Source of the DNA: Paenibacillus lycopersici
Lineage (GTDB): Bacteria > Bacillota > Bacilli > Paenibacillales > Paenibacillaceae
DNA: 64,000 nt
Reading direction: 5' to 3'
NCBI RefSeq assembly: GCF_010119935.1
Contig: NZ_CP048209.1
Location: 5,249,501 to 5,313,500 of the forward strand
Part shown: positions 1-8,857 of the stretch, in pieces
Position numbering within the stretch: position 1 is the first letter of the stretch
Layout of the letters: the number at the start of each line of letters is the position of its first letter
The notes under the pieces: model-generated
The model's input: only the letters and a program-made list of their open reading frames with translations
Database searches by the model: none
Told to the model about the DNA's origin: nothing
Translations under genes and position numbers: made by a program

Positions 1-10
1 TGGTTTGCTT

Positions 11-121
11 TCACCGACGGATGTCGGGGAATGCAGCATTCATCAGCTTCGGAAGCATTGGCGCTTCTTCAGAATCATTCGTCTTGCTCCGTTTGGCTGC
101 TCCATGGATATTTTCAAACAT
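11..121 (-). CDS. Possible 36-residue reading frame (doubtful)
   Basis: A minus-strand frame runs from ATG at 121 to TGA at 11-13. It is short, basic and matches no family I recognise. An AAAGG string lies upstream of a possible in-frame GTG start four codons earlier, and an in-frame stop precedes that. It could equally be a decayed gene end. Only weak support. Confidence 0.15.
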   Translation of the reverse strand: MFENIHGAAKRSKTNDSEEAPMLPKLMNAAFPDIRR

Positions 122-155
122 CACAATCACGCCCTAACCTTTAATATAAAAACCC

Positions 156-195
156 CAAAACGCCCATTCAGATGAACTGCTGAATGGGCGTTTTG
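156..195. terminator. 16-bp stem hairpin with A- and T-rich arms, first of a pair
   Basis: CAAAACGCCCATTCAG (156-171) is fully complementary to 180-195 around an 8-nt loop. The arms start AAAA and end TTTT, as in bidirectional intrinsic terminators. A near-identical hairpin lies at 565-608 and the pair brackets the four-box element at 257-425. Confidence 0.6.
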
Positions 196-256
196 CAGGC
201 GGCCCTAGAAAGTTCGACCCCTATATGGTGAATTAGATCGCCCTCCTCCAGCGCTC

Positions 257-425
257 GCGGACAGAGGATCCTTTACACGCTCTTGAGGGTAGCGGTCGGA
301 CACAGGATCCGTTAATGTCCCAAAATGGCAGCGAAAACAGGCTAATCGGCCGATATAGCGGATCTCCTGTCCGACAACAAACGAAAATACGAGATCAAGC
401 AGTGCATAACGAATCTCCTGTCCGC
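257..425 (+). repeat. Four-box oriented element, copy 1
   Basis: Two direct boxes of type GGACAGAGGATCCGTTAT (GGACA at 259 and 298) are followed by two inverted boxes of type GGACAGGAGATCCGCTAT (TGTCC at 368 and 419). Box 2 to box 3 spans 74 nt, exactly as in the copies at 25.9 and 36.5 kb; box 1 is shifted by about 12 nt relative to them. The box 4 flank CGCTTCCTTG is shared with copy 2. No gene is convincing in 200-730, so this element and the two hairpins are what the gap holds. Confidence 0.8.
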
Positions 426-564
426 TTCCTTGCTTCGACGGACGCACCGCGACCCAGCCGTCATGAAGACGGCTGGGTCGCAACGGCTTGGACAGTCCCG
501 TCCACGCCGGTGAAGTGTCTGGCTTGTGCAGCCGGTAGTTGCGGTTGGGTTCATCTATACGCTG

Positions 565-608
565 CCCAAAACGACCATTCAGACGATCTGCTGAATGGTC
601 GTTTTGGG
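565..608. terminator. 18-bp stem hairpin, second of a pair; likely terminator of the SLH glycosidase gene
   Basis: 565-582 pairs with 591-608 around an 8-nt loop. The stem carries AAAA/TTTT ends and differs from the hairpin at 156-195 mainly at one base pair (CGACC versus CGCCC). It lies about 120 bp past the stop of the minus-strand gene ending at 732, so it can end that transcript. Confidence 0.6.
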
Positions 609-731
609 GTTATACACATGCTGCTCCGGCACTGGCATTGCACCCGCAACATCGCTGTGCACCTACGGGCGCGGACGGACAGATTGAGCCATAAGAACGG
701 TTATCATTCCCGTTATTCGCGGCATTAGCCT

Positions 732-3700
732 CTAGATGTGCAGCGCTTCGAGCAGCAGGGCCACGGCCTTGGCCGCTTCGCCGCGTGAGACGGCCGCGGA
801 CGGGCGGAAGCTGCCGTCCGGGAAGCCGGACATAAGCTGCGCCTTCCCGATCTGCGCGACGGCTGCCGCGGCCCAGGCCGGGATGTCCGCCGCATCCTTA
901 TAGCCGGCCGCATCGGCGATGACGGAGCCGGTGAATGCTGTGGCATCAGAGCCGACGGCGGCAGCACCGGTGAGAGCACCGGCATCAGTATCGGCATCAG
1001 CACCGGCATCAGCACCGGCATTAGCACCGGCGGCCTTGGAGCCGGCTGTTCCGCCATCAGACGCGGCAGCCGTTCCGACGGCAGCTGGCGCGGCTGCGCC
1101 CGGCAGCAGCTTCGCCAGGATGACGGCAAGCTCCGCCCGCGTCAGCGGCCGGCTCGGGCCGAAGCTGAGCCCGGCGCCGGAAGGAGCGCCCTGCATCAGG
1201 CCCGCCTCGCGCGCCGCCTGCACACCGCTTGCCGCCCACGCCGGTATGTCGGCGGCATCCGCGTACGGCGTCGGCGCCGCGCCGGCATTGCCCGCGGCCG
1301 CCGGCTTCAACCCGAGCGCGCTCGCGAACATGGCCGCGAACTGCGCGCGCGTGACCGAGGCGTCCGGACGGAAGCTGCCGTCCTCATAGCCGCGCATGCT
1401 CCCGAGGCCGATCAATCGTTCGGCATACGGCGCCGACCAGTGGTTCGCCAGGTCGGCGAACGCCTTCGGCCGGTAGGCGAAGACGGCGTACGGCGTAAAA
1501 TGGTTGACCGTCACCGTAATCGTGCCGTCGCCGTTCGCGGTTCCGCCGACGAAGATCCAGCGCTGCTGCTTCTCGTTGTAATAATAGACGGCCGGCCCGG
1601 AACCAGCGCCCGTTAAGGCGTTCGGATCATAGGCGAACCGAAGCTGCACGCCGCCGGCGAACGCCGAATCTCCGCTGTAAGCGATATCGACGATCCCGCT
1701 CGCTGCGCGGTAGCCGTCCGCGGACGGCTGTTCGCTCTCGGGGAGCAGCCGGGCGGTTAGCGTGCCGCTGCCGGCGAACGCGCCTGCCGGCACTTGAATG
1801 GTAACCGTTCCCGGCAGCGCGAGCGACCCGCCCTTGGCGCCGTCAATGGCTTGCTCCGCATGATTCTCCGCATCGGCATCCGGCTCCGTCAGTGCCGGAG
1901 GAACGACAACCGGCCCCGAGTCCGAATTCGATGGATTCGATGGATTCGATGGATTCGATGGGTTCGATGGATTCGACGGGTTCGACGAAGCTGCCGGCGT
2001 CAGCTTGAACAGCTTCGATTCCGCAGGCTGCAGCGTCAACGCAAGCGTGCCCCCGCTGACGACAGACGTCTCCCCGCTCCACAGGTCAAGCAGCGTATAG
2101 GACGCATTCGCGGCAAGCCCGGCGCGCGCCAGATCGATCGACTTGTCCGCAGCCTGGTTCGCGTTGTAGTTGAAGACGGCCAGGTAGCTGTCGCCGCCGT
2201 CCTGCAGCACGAACGTATCCGCGGCGTTCGCGCCGGTATTGCCTTCCGCCGCGCGGAACGCCTTGCCCTTGACGGCCAGCTGGTTAATGCGCGGATTCGT
2301 ATACAGTTCCGCCATATATTGCCGCGCCGTCTCGTCCCCGACGTTGTCGGAGTCGAGGAATACCGTGCCGGAGATGACGGCCGAATTGACCCGGCTGCGC
2401 GCTTCCGTCAAGGAACGGGCCCGCGTCAGCGCCATATGGTCCGGATCCGTGTAGCGGTAGATCGTGCCGTTCTGCCACCAGCCGTACGTGAGCGAGTTGA
2501 GCTCGTACTCGGATTCGTTGATCGCGCCGTACGTATCGCAGGCGATCCGTCTGCTGTTGGCGTACTGGGACGGGAAGATCGGCGCGATCGATTCGCTGAT
2601 GAACATCGAGCCGTCCAGCACCTCGTTCATATCGCGCATGCCTTCATTATAGGCTTCGATGCCGGTCGTGACCGCCGGGTCGTAATGCGCCCCCTCCAAG
2701 GAGCCGTGCGTCAGAAAATCCAGCTTGATGTACGTGAAGCCGAGATCCTTGAACCGGTTCAAATAATACGACATGCGCGCCTTCGTGCCCGGATGGGTCG
2801 GATCCAGCGCATAAGCGCCGTCCAGCGTCGGCAGCGGGTTCCCCGCGTCGTCCTTCAAGACGATGTCGCCGTATGTGTAGGCATTGTCCGTGCCCTCGAC
2901 TACCTGGCTCATATTGCTGCCCCAGTAGACGAACGGCCCCCAGTAAATGCCGGCCTGCTGGCCGTTATTCTTGATCGTCGCCACCGCTTGGCTCAGCTGT
3001 TCCTGCGTCAGGTTGTCCCAGTACGAATCCAGGTTGACATAGACCGCGCCGCCGTTGTTCAGCGCGGCCAGATTCGTCTTGAAATAATTGGACGTGTCGA
3101 TGACGTTCTGATAGCTCAGATCGCTGCCGAACGCGCCCCAGCTGTTCCAGCCGACCGGCACGCCTTGCGGCAATTCCGGCCCGAGCGGCAGCGGAGGAGC
3201 GATCCGCGCGTTGGCGTCGCCGTATTGTTCCAGGCCGTCGCGGTAATCCGCGAAGCCGCCGGCCATCACCATCGGCGAAGACACCGTCGTGCCGCTGACG
3301 CTGCCATGCGCCAGCGAATCGTGCGTAACCGCTGAAGACGCGCCGCCGTATACGGCGAAACGATTGATTGCGCCCCCGGAGCCGGTCCAATCGATGCCCG
3401 TCTTCCACGTATCGTGGGTGACGGAGCCGATGACGAGGCCGTTGCGGGAGGCATTGTCATAGATCGCCGTCACCTCGTAGCTGGCATCGGCGCGGTTGAC
3501 CGACTGCGCCTTGTAGCGTACCCAGGCGTCGTTGTCGAACGGCACCGACAGGGCGCGGTTATCCCCGTCATGGCCGGTGTCGACGCCGCCCGCGCGGTTG
3601 ACGACGATCGGCGCCATGTAGTTCGTGCTAATCGCCTGCTCGCCGACCGCATCGAGCCGGGTCAGGAAGTAGGCCTTCCCGTCGTAGAACTGATACACCT

Positions 3701-4976
3701 GCTTGAGCGTCGGCTTGTCGGCCTGCGTATGCACGAAGCTCAGCTCGATTCCGGTGCCGAACGCATTCTGGATCGGCGCGATCTGCGCCATATCGAACGC
3801 ATGCCGCCCGTAGCCCTTCGTCTCCAGCGTGACGCCGCCCACCTTCACGGAGGCGAAGACGCCATGCAGCGTCTGGCCGTTCGTCCACGCGTAGTCGAGG
3901 TAGCCCGTAGCCGTATGGAACGTTACATTGTACGTCCCATTGCCGATGACAAGCCCGTTCGCGTGCGGCGTCACCTCGATGGCGCCGAAGGTCTGCTTCG
4001 CGATCGGATCGCCGATGTCGCCCTCGTCATCGGTTCCGGGGCCGCCCGGACCTGCCGCGGAACGAAGCTCGATCTTGTCGATGTCCGGCGCATAGCTGCT
4101 GCCGTCGGAGAACAGTATCGTGTTGGCGCCGGCGGTCAGCGAGACCGGTATTTCCACCGTGCCGGCGGTATTCCAATCGGCCGTCTTCAAGGCATCGTAA
4201 TACTGCGCTTCGCCGCCGTTCACGCTCACGTAGAACGCCCGCGGATCGCCGGAAATGAACGAGACCGTCATCAGATAATCGCCGCCTTCGTCCGCGTTCA
4301 CCCCGTTGAACTGCAGCGAGCTGCCGTTGTACAGATCGCCGACCTTCTTCCCGCCGGAGCAGCCGCCGCAATCGCTGACGGACGCGCTGCCGGTCAGCGC
4401 GTTATCCGGGGACTCCGCTTCGTAGAGCGTGCCGGCCGGCGTATCGCCGCCTCCGCCGGAGCCCGGATCGCCGGGATTGCCGCCTGTGCCAAGATTAATC
4501 GCGATCCGGTCGATATCCGGCGCATACCAATTGTTATCGTCGAACAGAATCGTATTGTCCCCGGCCTGCAGCTCGATCGTCAAATCGAAGCTGCCCGGCG
4601 TGTCCCAATCCGCCGTCTTCGGAAACGCTACGTACTGCCGCTCGCCGCCGTTCACGCTGACGTTCGCCGAACGGGGATCCCCCGACAAGTAACCGACCGT
4701 CATCGTGTAGGTTCCGGCTTCGCTCACGGTAATGCCGTTGAATGCCAGAGAGCTTCCCTGATACAACCCGCCGACCTTCTTGCCGCCCGAACACGCGGCG
4801 CAATCGCTCGCCGAGGCGTTGCCCGTCATCGCGTTGTTCGCCGCTTCAGCCTCGTAGACTTGCGGTTCGGACTGCCCCTCCGCGTACGCCTTGGCTGCGG
4901 AATGCCAGCTCGCCGGCAATGCCAGCGCGGCAAGCAGCAGCAGGAGCAGCGCTATTTTCAACTGCCGTATAATCAT
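732..4976 (-). CDS. SLH-anchored, two-CBM clan-D glycoside hydrolase (GH27-like alpha-galactosidase / beta-L-arabinopyranosidase)
   Basis: This 1414-residue secreted protein starts with a signal peptide (about 1-33). Two CBM35/CBM6-like carbohydrate-binding modules follow (about 38-165 and 184-305), each with an ASDC.xCSGGKK motif and an APDIDxI end. The catalytic region (about 325-995) has an N-terminal beta-sandwich-like part and a barrel with VGWNSWG at 608, YIKLDF (probable nucleophile D753) and RIACDTYG (probable acid/base D814). After a (SNP)n linker at about 998-1017 come a beta domain (1055-1168) and three SLH modules (about 1172-1223, 1237-1292, 1358-1412) that should bind cell-wall polymer. 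An Ala/Gly/Asp-rich spacer separates the last two SLH modules. The start has a GAAGGAGG ribosome site. The barrel motifs fit GH27/GH36; next to a GH43 and an arabinose operon, an arabinopyranosidase activity is as likely as galactosidase. Substrate is inferred. Confidence 0.85.
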   Translation of the reverse strand: MIIRQLKIALLLLLLAALALPASWHSAAKAYAEGQSEPQVYEAEAANNAMTGNASASDCAACSGGKKVGGLYQGSSLAFNGITVSEAGTYTMTVGYLSGDPRSANVSVNGGERQYVAFPKTADWDTPGSFDLTIELQAGDNTILFDDNNWYAPDIDRIAINLGTGGNPGDPGSGGGGDTPAGTLYEAESPDNALTGSASVSDCGGCSGGKKVGDLYNGSSLQFNGVNADEGGDYLMTVSFISGDPRAFYVSVNGGEAQYYDALKTADWNTAGTVEIPVSLTAGANTILFSDGSSYAPDIDKIELRSAAGPGGPGTDDEGDIGDPIAKQTFGAIEVTPHANGLVIGNGTYNVTFHTATGYLDYAWTNGQTLHGVFASVKVGGVTLETKGYGRHAFDMAQIAPIQNAFGTGIELSFVHTQADKPTLKQVYQFYDGKAYFLTRLDAVGEQAISTNYMAPIVVNRAGGVDTGHDGDNRALSVPFDNDAWVRYKAQSVNRADASYEVTAIYDNASRNGLVIGSVTHDTWKTGIDWTGSGGAINRFAVYGGASSAVTHDSLAHGSVSGTTVSSPMVMAGGFADYRDGLEQYGDANARIAPPLPLGPELPQGVPVGWNSWGAFGSDLSYQNVIDTSNYFKTNLAALNNGGAVYVNLDSYWDNLTQEQLSQAVATIKNNGQQAGIYWGPFVYWGSNMSQVVEGTDNAYTYGDIVLKDDAGNPLPTLDGAYALDPTHPGTKARMSYYLNRFKDLGFTYIKLDFLTHGSLEGAHYDPAVTTGIEAYNEGMRDMNEVLDGSMFISESIAPIFPSQYANSRRIACDTYGAINESEYELNSLTYGWWQNGTIYRYTDPDHMALTRARSLTEARSRVNSAVISGTVFLDSDNVGDETARQYMAELYTNPRINQLAVKGKAFRAAEGNTGANAADTFVLQDGGDSYLAVFNYNANQAADKSIDLARAGLAANASYTLLDLWSGETSVVSGGTLALTLQPAESKLFKLTPAASSNPSNPSNPSNPSNPSNPSNSDSGPVVVPPALTEPDADAENHAEQAIDGAKGGSLALPGTVTIQVPAGAFAGSGTLTARLLPESEQPSADGYRAASGIVDIAYSGDSAFAGGVQLRFAYDPNALTGAGSGPAVYYYNEKQQRWIFVGGTANGDGTITVTVNHFTPYAVFAYRPKAFADLANHWSAPYAERLIGLGSMRGYEDGSFRPDASVTRAQFAAMFASALGLKPAAAGNAGAAPTPYADAADIPAWAASGVQAAREAGLMQGAPSGAGLSFGPSRPLTRAELAVILAKLLPGAAAPAAVGTAAASDGGTAGSKAAGANAGADAGADADTDAGALTGAAAVGSDATAFTGSVIADAAGYKDAADIPAWAAAAVAQIGKAQLMSGFPDGSFRPSAAVSRGEAAKAVALLLEALHI

Positions 4977-5010
4977 GACTTACCTCCTTCGATATGGACT
5001 CCCCCTCATT

Positions 5011-5025
5011 ATGAAGCGTTTTCAT
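5011..5025. promoter_or_regulatory. cre-like palindrome in the leader of the SLH glycosidase
   Basis: ATGAAGCGTTTTCAT lies 35-49 bp upstream of the start codon. Read on the minus strand it is TGAAAACGCTTCA, one base short of the CcpA operator TGAAANCGNTTTCA. A possible TTGGGG/CATCAT promoter lies just upstream. Catabolite control is plausible for this gene but rests on an imperfect match. Confidence 0.4.
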
Positions 5026-5121
5026 AACCTGTGATATGATGCGTTCTTCCGATTGATACCCCAATCCGCCTGGGTTAGGATGCCGGATAGTTACGATCAC
5101 GCGATTGCCCGCACATACAGC

Positions 5122-5154
5122 AGCGCCAGCCAGGGACATGTCCCGGCTGGCGCT
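5122..5154. terminator. GC-rich nested hairpin
   Basis: AGCGCCAGCC (5122-5131) pairs with 5145-5154, and the interior holds the perfect palindrome GGGACATGTCCC. It lies downstream of the minus-strand gene ending at 5267 and upstream of the SLH glycosidase promoter, so it probably separates them. No long T-run follows. Confidence 0.5.
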
Positions 5155-5266
5155 TGTTGCATGCATGTAGGTAATGATTCATTTCATCTGCACTCCAGTC
5201 GCATTTCATCTGCATTCTGTATTCCAGCCGTACGCCATTAGCCTCCATCTGGCACCATGCGTCTTA

Positions 5267-5770
5267 TTACGTCTCTCCGCCGGCCCCGCCATTATCCGCA
5301 TCCGCGCTTATTCCCGCCGAGTCATGCCCATCCGGCCCGTCAACGAAATCGATGACGCCGATGGCGATGACGCCGACGGCCGCTGCTTTGACAATGCCTT
5401 TGGCGCCCTGCTTCACCCGCTCCATGTCGTCGGCCTGCAAGCCGGCGACGATGTCTTTGCCGTTGTCGTACACGTATTGGGCCGACGAGACGACGCCCGC
5501 AGCCGTGTGCCTCACGGCGCCGCCAATATCGTGAACGCCTTGATCGACCGCGCCTTCGTTCTGCGTAATGACGCCTTTCGCGACGTCGAACGTGCCGCTG
5601 GCGAGCTGCCCCACGGTCTTCCCGGTCTCAATCGTTACCTTCTCCACGCTGTTGCCGATATCTTTGATGAACTCGCTGCCCGCGACTTCGCCGACCACTC
5701 TCACGGTTCCGCCAAGCACCTTCCCGGTCACTTCGCCCGCGAACTGGCCTAACCCTTTCAAGAAGCTCAT
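5267..5770 (-). CDS. Small Gly/Ala/Val-rich protein of unknown function
   Basis: A 167-residue protein, MSFLKGLGQFAGEVTGKVLG at its start, with no signal peptide. It consists of amphipathic Gly/Val/Ala stretches, one more hydrophobic run (KAAAVGVIAIGVIDFV, about 127-142) and an Asp/Gly-rich acidic tail. I do not recognise the family. The start is supported by GGAGAAGGGGG just upstream. Two TATAAT hexamers on the minus strand (5818-5823 and 5843-5848) make a promoter likely, though their -35 regions are weak. It appears to be a single-gene unit between two terminator-like hairpins. Confidence 0.7.
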   Translation of the reverse strand: MSFLKGLGQFAGEVTGKVLGGTVRVVGEVAGSEFIKDIGNSVEKVTIETGKTVGQLASGTFDVAKGVITQNEGAVDQGVHDIGGAVRHTAAGVVSSAQYVYDNGKDIVAGLQADDMERVKQGAKGIVKAAAVGVIAIGVIDFVDGPDGHDSAGISADADNGGAGGET

Positions 5771-5907
5771 AGGATCCCCCTTCTCCGCTGGAAATGTACG
5801 CTGTCATCATTATTGCCATTATACCGAAGATCGTTATTCATCATTATACGATGTTCGTTCTACATAGAGCATACGTACGGCAACGCGTTTCGTCACAACA
5901 AAATAAA

Positions 5908-5946
5908 AACTCCCGCCAGAGCCCTCACTCGTCTCTGCCGGGAGTT
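5908..5946 (-). terminator. Intrinsic terminator of the GH43-transporter operon
   Basis: AACTCCCGCCAGAG (5908-5921) pairs with 5933-5946. On the minus strand the stem is followed by TTTTTATTTT. It starts 5 bp after the GH43 stop codon. Confidence 0.85.
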
Positions 5947-5950
5947 ATTT

Positions 5951-6955
5951 TCACTTCGCTTCGTATTCGATCGTCCGAATCGTGCCGTCCGCATTATAGC
6001 GCAGCTCCGTGAACTTCACGCTGCGCTTGTGGTCGACGCCGCCGGACAAGGACGCGTCGTGGTAGAACAGATACCATTTGCCCTGGAATTCCACGATGGA
6101 GTGATGCGTCGTCCAGCCGAGCACCGGCGTCAGGATCGTTCCTTTGAACGTGAACGGCCCTTGCGGATGCTCGCTCACGGCATAGACGAGCTTATGCGTC
6201 GTGCCCGTCGAGTAGGACAAGTAATACAAGCCGTTGTACTTGTGCATCCACGGGCCTTCGAAATATCGGCGGTCTTCGTCGCCCGCGGCGATCGGATTGC
6301 CGTCCTCGTCGAGGATCGCGATTTCAACCGGCTCCGCCTTGAATGTCAGCATGTCGTCGCTCAATTCCGCCACGCGAGGGCCGATGGCCGGCGCCGCCGC
6401 ATCCGGGCCTTCGGTCACGTCCGGCTTGAATTCGCCGGTCTGCCATTTCTCCAGCTGGCCGCCCCATAGGCCGCCGAAATACATATACGCGCGTTCATCT
6501 TGGTCGACGAAAACAGCCGGGTCGATGCTATAGCTGCCTGGAATATAATTGTCCTCCGCCTTGAACGGCCCTGCAGGGCTCGTGCCGGTCGCCGCGCCGA
6601 TGCGGAATACGCCGTCCTTGTCCCTTGCCGGGAAGTACAGATAGTACGTATCGTTCTTGAACGCGGCGTCAGGCGCCCACATCTGCTGCGATGCCCACGG
6701 CACGTCGCGGATATGAAGCGCTTCTCCGTGATCCGCGCACGCGGCATTCATGTCGTCCAGCGACAGGACATGGTAATCTTCCATCGCATACTGGTCGCCG
6801 TTATCGTTCGTCGGCCCGTCATGGTCGATGTCATGCGAAGGGTAGATGTACAGCTTGCCTTCGAACACGTGCGCGGACGGATCGGCCGTGTAGATATGCG
6901 TCACGATCGGTTCGTTCGGCACTGCGGGCTTTGCGGACTTTACAGGGTTTGTCAT
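5951..6955 (-). CDS. Family 43 glycoside hydrolase (arabinosidase/xylosidase type), cytoplasmic
   Basis: A 334-residue protein without signal peptide and with a five-bladed-propeller GH43 pattern. The expected carboxylates are all present: general base in TADPSAHVF (D25), pKa modulator in SIDPAVFVD (D145) and general acid in YFEGPWMHK (E233). I chose the ATG at 6955 because GGAGGAG lies 9 nt upstream; a longer frame would start at a TTG inside that ribosome site. It is the last gene of a minus-strand run with two permeases and a binding protein, so it probably cleaves imported arabino- or xylo-oligosaccharides. Exact linkage cannot be read from sequence. Confidence 0.9.
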   Translation of the reverse strand: MTNPVKSAKPAVPNEPIVTHIYTADPSAHVFEGKLYIYPSHDIDHDGPTNDNGDQYAMEDYHVLSLDDMNAACADHGEALHIRDVPWASQQMWAPDAAFKNDTYYLYFPARDKDGVFRIGAATGTSPAGPFKAEDNYIPGSYSIDPAVFVDQDERAYMYFGGLWGGQLEKWQTGEFKPDVTEGPDAAAPAIGPRVAELSDDMLTFKAEPVEIAILDEDGNPIAAGDEDRRYFEGPWMHKYNGLYYLSYSTGTTHKLVYAVSEHPQGPFTFKGTILTPVLGWTTHHSIVEFQGKWYLFYHDASLSGGVDHKRSVKFTELRYNADGTIRTIEYEAK

Positions 6956-6984
6956 GCTCGCTTCTCCTCCGGAAATCAAGTTGT

Positions 6985-7872
6985 CTAGCCTTTGACCGAG
7001 CCTGCGGCGATGCCTTCCACGATCCGGTTGCTGAGCACGAAGAAGATGATCAGGATCGGCAAGATGCTGATCATCAGCGTCGCCCCGATCGCGCCCCAGT
7101 TCGTCGTGTACTGTCCCACGAAATTCTGGATGCCGACCGTCAGCGTCTTCTTGCTTTCCGAGCTCAGGAACGTATTGACGAAAATAAATTCATTCCAGTT
7201 ATAAATCATATTGATGATCGCCGCGGTTACGCTTACGGAGACGGTCATCGGCAGGATAATGCGGAAGAACATCCGGTTGACGCTGCATCCGTCCATGATC
7301 GCGGCTTCTTCCACTTCGCGCGGAAGCGCATAGTAGAAGCCGATCAGAATCATGATCGTCAGCGGCATATTGAAGGCGACGTACGACAGGACGATGCTCC
7401 ATTGGGAGTCCGTCAGGCGCACCTGCTTGAACATGCTGAAGAGCGGAATGAGCGTCGAGTGCACGGGAATCATCATCGCGATCATGAACAGGCCGAGCGC
7501 CGCTTTGTGCAGCTTCCATTTCATCCGCGTCATGGCGAACGTAACGAAGTTGGCGAGCAGAATCGTCAAGCCGACGGAAACCGCCGTAATCCATAGGCTG
7601 TTCAGGAAATAACGGCCGATGCTGCCTTGCGACCATACCGTGGCGTAGTTGCTCCAGTGCAATTGCTTCGGCAGCGCGAATGGCGACAGGTTGAATATCT
7701 CTTGGTTGTTCTTGAGCGAGAACAGAAGCAGCCATACTAGCGGCAGCAGCTGCAGCACCGCCGTCAGCCCGAGGATGGCGTACAGGACGCCATGCCCGAT
7801 GCGGCTGGCCGATGAACGGGACGAGACCGATTCGGAACGAGGATGCTTCAATGTTGTAGTTATGCCGGACAA
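6985..7872 (-). CDS. ABC sugar permease, MalG/AraQ type
   Basis: A 295-residue inner-membrane protein with six predicted helices and the EAA loop EEAAIMDGCSVNRMFFRIIL (about 210-229) that contacts the ATPase. It belongs to the CUT1 family and should pair with the MalF-type permease upstream. The start is TTG at 7870-7872, preceded by AGGAGGAG. No ATPase gene lies in the window, as is usual for CUT1 systems that share an MsmX-type ATPase. Confidence 0.92.
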   Translation of the reverse strand: MSGITTTLKHPRSESVSSRSSASRIGHGVLYAILGLTAVLQLLPLVWLLLFSLKNNQEIFNLSPFALPKQLHWSNYATVWSQGSIGRYFLNSLWITAVSVGLTILLANFVTFAMTRMKWKLHKAALGLFMIAMMIPVHSTLIPLFSMFKQVRLTDSQWSIVLSYVAFNMPLTIMILIGFYYALPREVEEAAIMDGCSVNRMFFRIILPMTVSVSVTAAIINMIYNWNEFIFVNTFLSSESKKTLTVGIQNFVGQYTTNWGAIGATLMISILPILIIFFVLSNRIVEGIAAGSVKG

Positions 7873-7888
7873 AGGGATCTCCTCCTGT

Positions 7889-8770
7889 TCAAGAATATTG
7901 AATCGTGTCCTTCGTCGCGGTCAGGCGCCGAATGATCCAGGTTGCAACGAGGCAGATGATAAGCAGGAAGAAACCGATCGCGCTTCCGTAGCCGAAATCG
8001 AACTCCTTGAATGCTTTGTGATACATATAGGAAGCCATCACTTCGCTCGATTGGTTCGGCCCGCCGTCCGTCATGACGTAGATCAGGTCGAAATATTTCA
8101 GCGATCCGACGACGGCCAGCACGATCGTGACCTTGATCACCTCCGCGATCAGCGGGAGCTTGATGCGCAGCGCGACCTGCAGGGAGGTGGCGCCATCGAT
8201 TCGGGCCGCTTCGTCGAGCGAAGCCGGGATATTTTTCAACGCCGCGTAGTAAATGAGAATGTAGAAGCCTGCGAACTGCCAGAGAATCGGAATGAAGATG
8301 GCATAGAGCACGATATGCGGATCAGCCAGCCAGTTCGGCGTGTTCTCCACGCCCAGCTTCTCCAGGAGACTGTTCAGGATGCCGTTCGTCGGGTGATAGA
8401 CTTTCATCCACAGCTGAGCGATCGCGACCGAAGACAGCAGCATCGGAAGCAAGTAAATTTTACGCAGCAGATTGGCGCCTTTGATCTTGCCGGCGAGCAC
8501 GAGCGCGACCGCCAAATATAGAATCAGGCTGAGCGTGGACAACAGCGCCAGCATGAGCGAATGGTAGGTGCTTTGCCAGAAAACGCTGTCATGAAGCAGC
8601 GTGCTGAAATTGCCGAAGCCGATAAAGTCCGGCTTGCTGATGCCGTCCCACTTCGTCAAGCCGTAATATCCTGTAAGGACGATCGGAACATAAATGATCG
8701 CCAGGATCAAGAACAGCGACGGCAGGACGTACAGGGCGATGATGCGTTTGTTCGACATGACCGTATTCAT
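7889..8770 (-). CDS. ABC sugar permease, MalF/AraP type
   Basis: About 293 residues with six predicted helices and an EAA loop beginning DEAARIDGATSLQVALRI. It forms the transporter core with the MalG-type permease 17 bp downstream. I placed the start at ATG 8770, 11 nt after AAGGAGG; an upstream TTG at 8779 is only 2 nt from that site. The next ATG (8758) is also possible. Confidence 0.92.
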   Translation of the reverse strand: MNTVMSNKRIIALYVLPSLFLILAIIYVPIVLTGYYGLTKWDGISKPDFIGFGNFSTLLHDSVFWQSTYHSLMLALLSTLSLILYLAVALVLAGKIKGANLLRKIYLLPMLLSSVAIAQLWMKVYHPTNGILNSLLEKLGVENTPNWLADPHIVLYAIFIPILWQFAGFYILIYYAALKNIPASLDEAARIDGATSLQVALRIKLPLIAEVIKVTIVLAVVGSLKYFDLIYVMTDGGPNQSSEVMASYMYHKAFKEFDFGYGSAIGFFLLIICLVATWIIRRLTATKDTIQYS

Positions 8771-8808
8771 GTTCGTCAAGGCCTCCTTGCCGGGTCATTG
8801 CGGATCGA

Positions 8809-8839
8809 AGGGCGCAGCCGCCAATCAGCGGTACGCCCT
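8809..8839 (-). promoter_or_regulatory. Intercistronic hairpin between binding protein and permease genes
   Basis: AGGGCG (8809-8814) pairs with 8834-8839 and an inner CCGC/GCGG adds to the stem. Without a U-run it is probably a stabilising or attenuating hairpin, a usual way to make more binding protein than permease from one transcript. Confidence 0.45.
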
Positions 8840-8857
8840 CGTCTCCAAGACAGCGGT

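Noticed and set aside
315-728. 137-codon plus-strand frame in the left gap
   Set aside because: It runs through the four-box element and a terminator-type hairpin, has no ribosome site and no similarity I can see.
1794-5027. Two long Arg-rich open frames opposite the SLH glycosidase
   Set aside because: High-GC shadow frames with typical Arg/His/Asp-rich composition and no family motif; the minus-strand gene has clear domains.
5159-5230. Direct repeats CATTTCATCTGCA as possible attachment sites
   Set aside because: Only two copies 30 bp apart, with no integrase or element between them.
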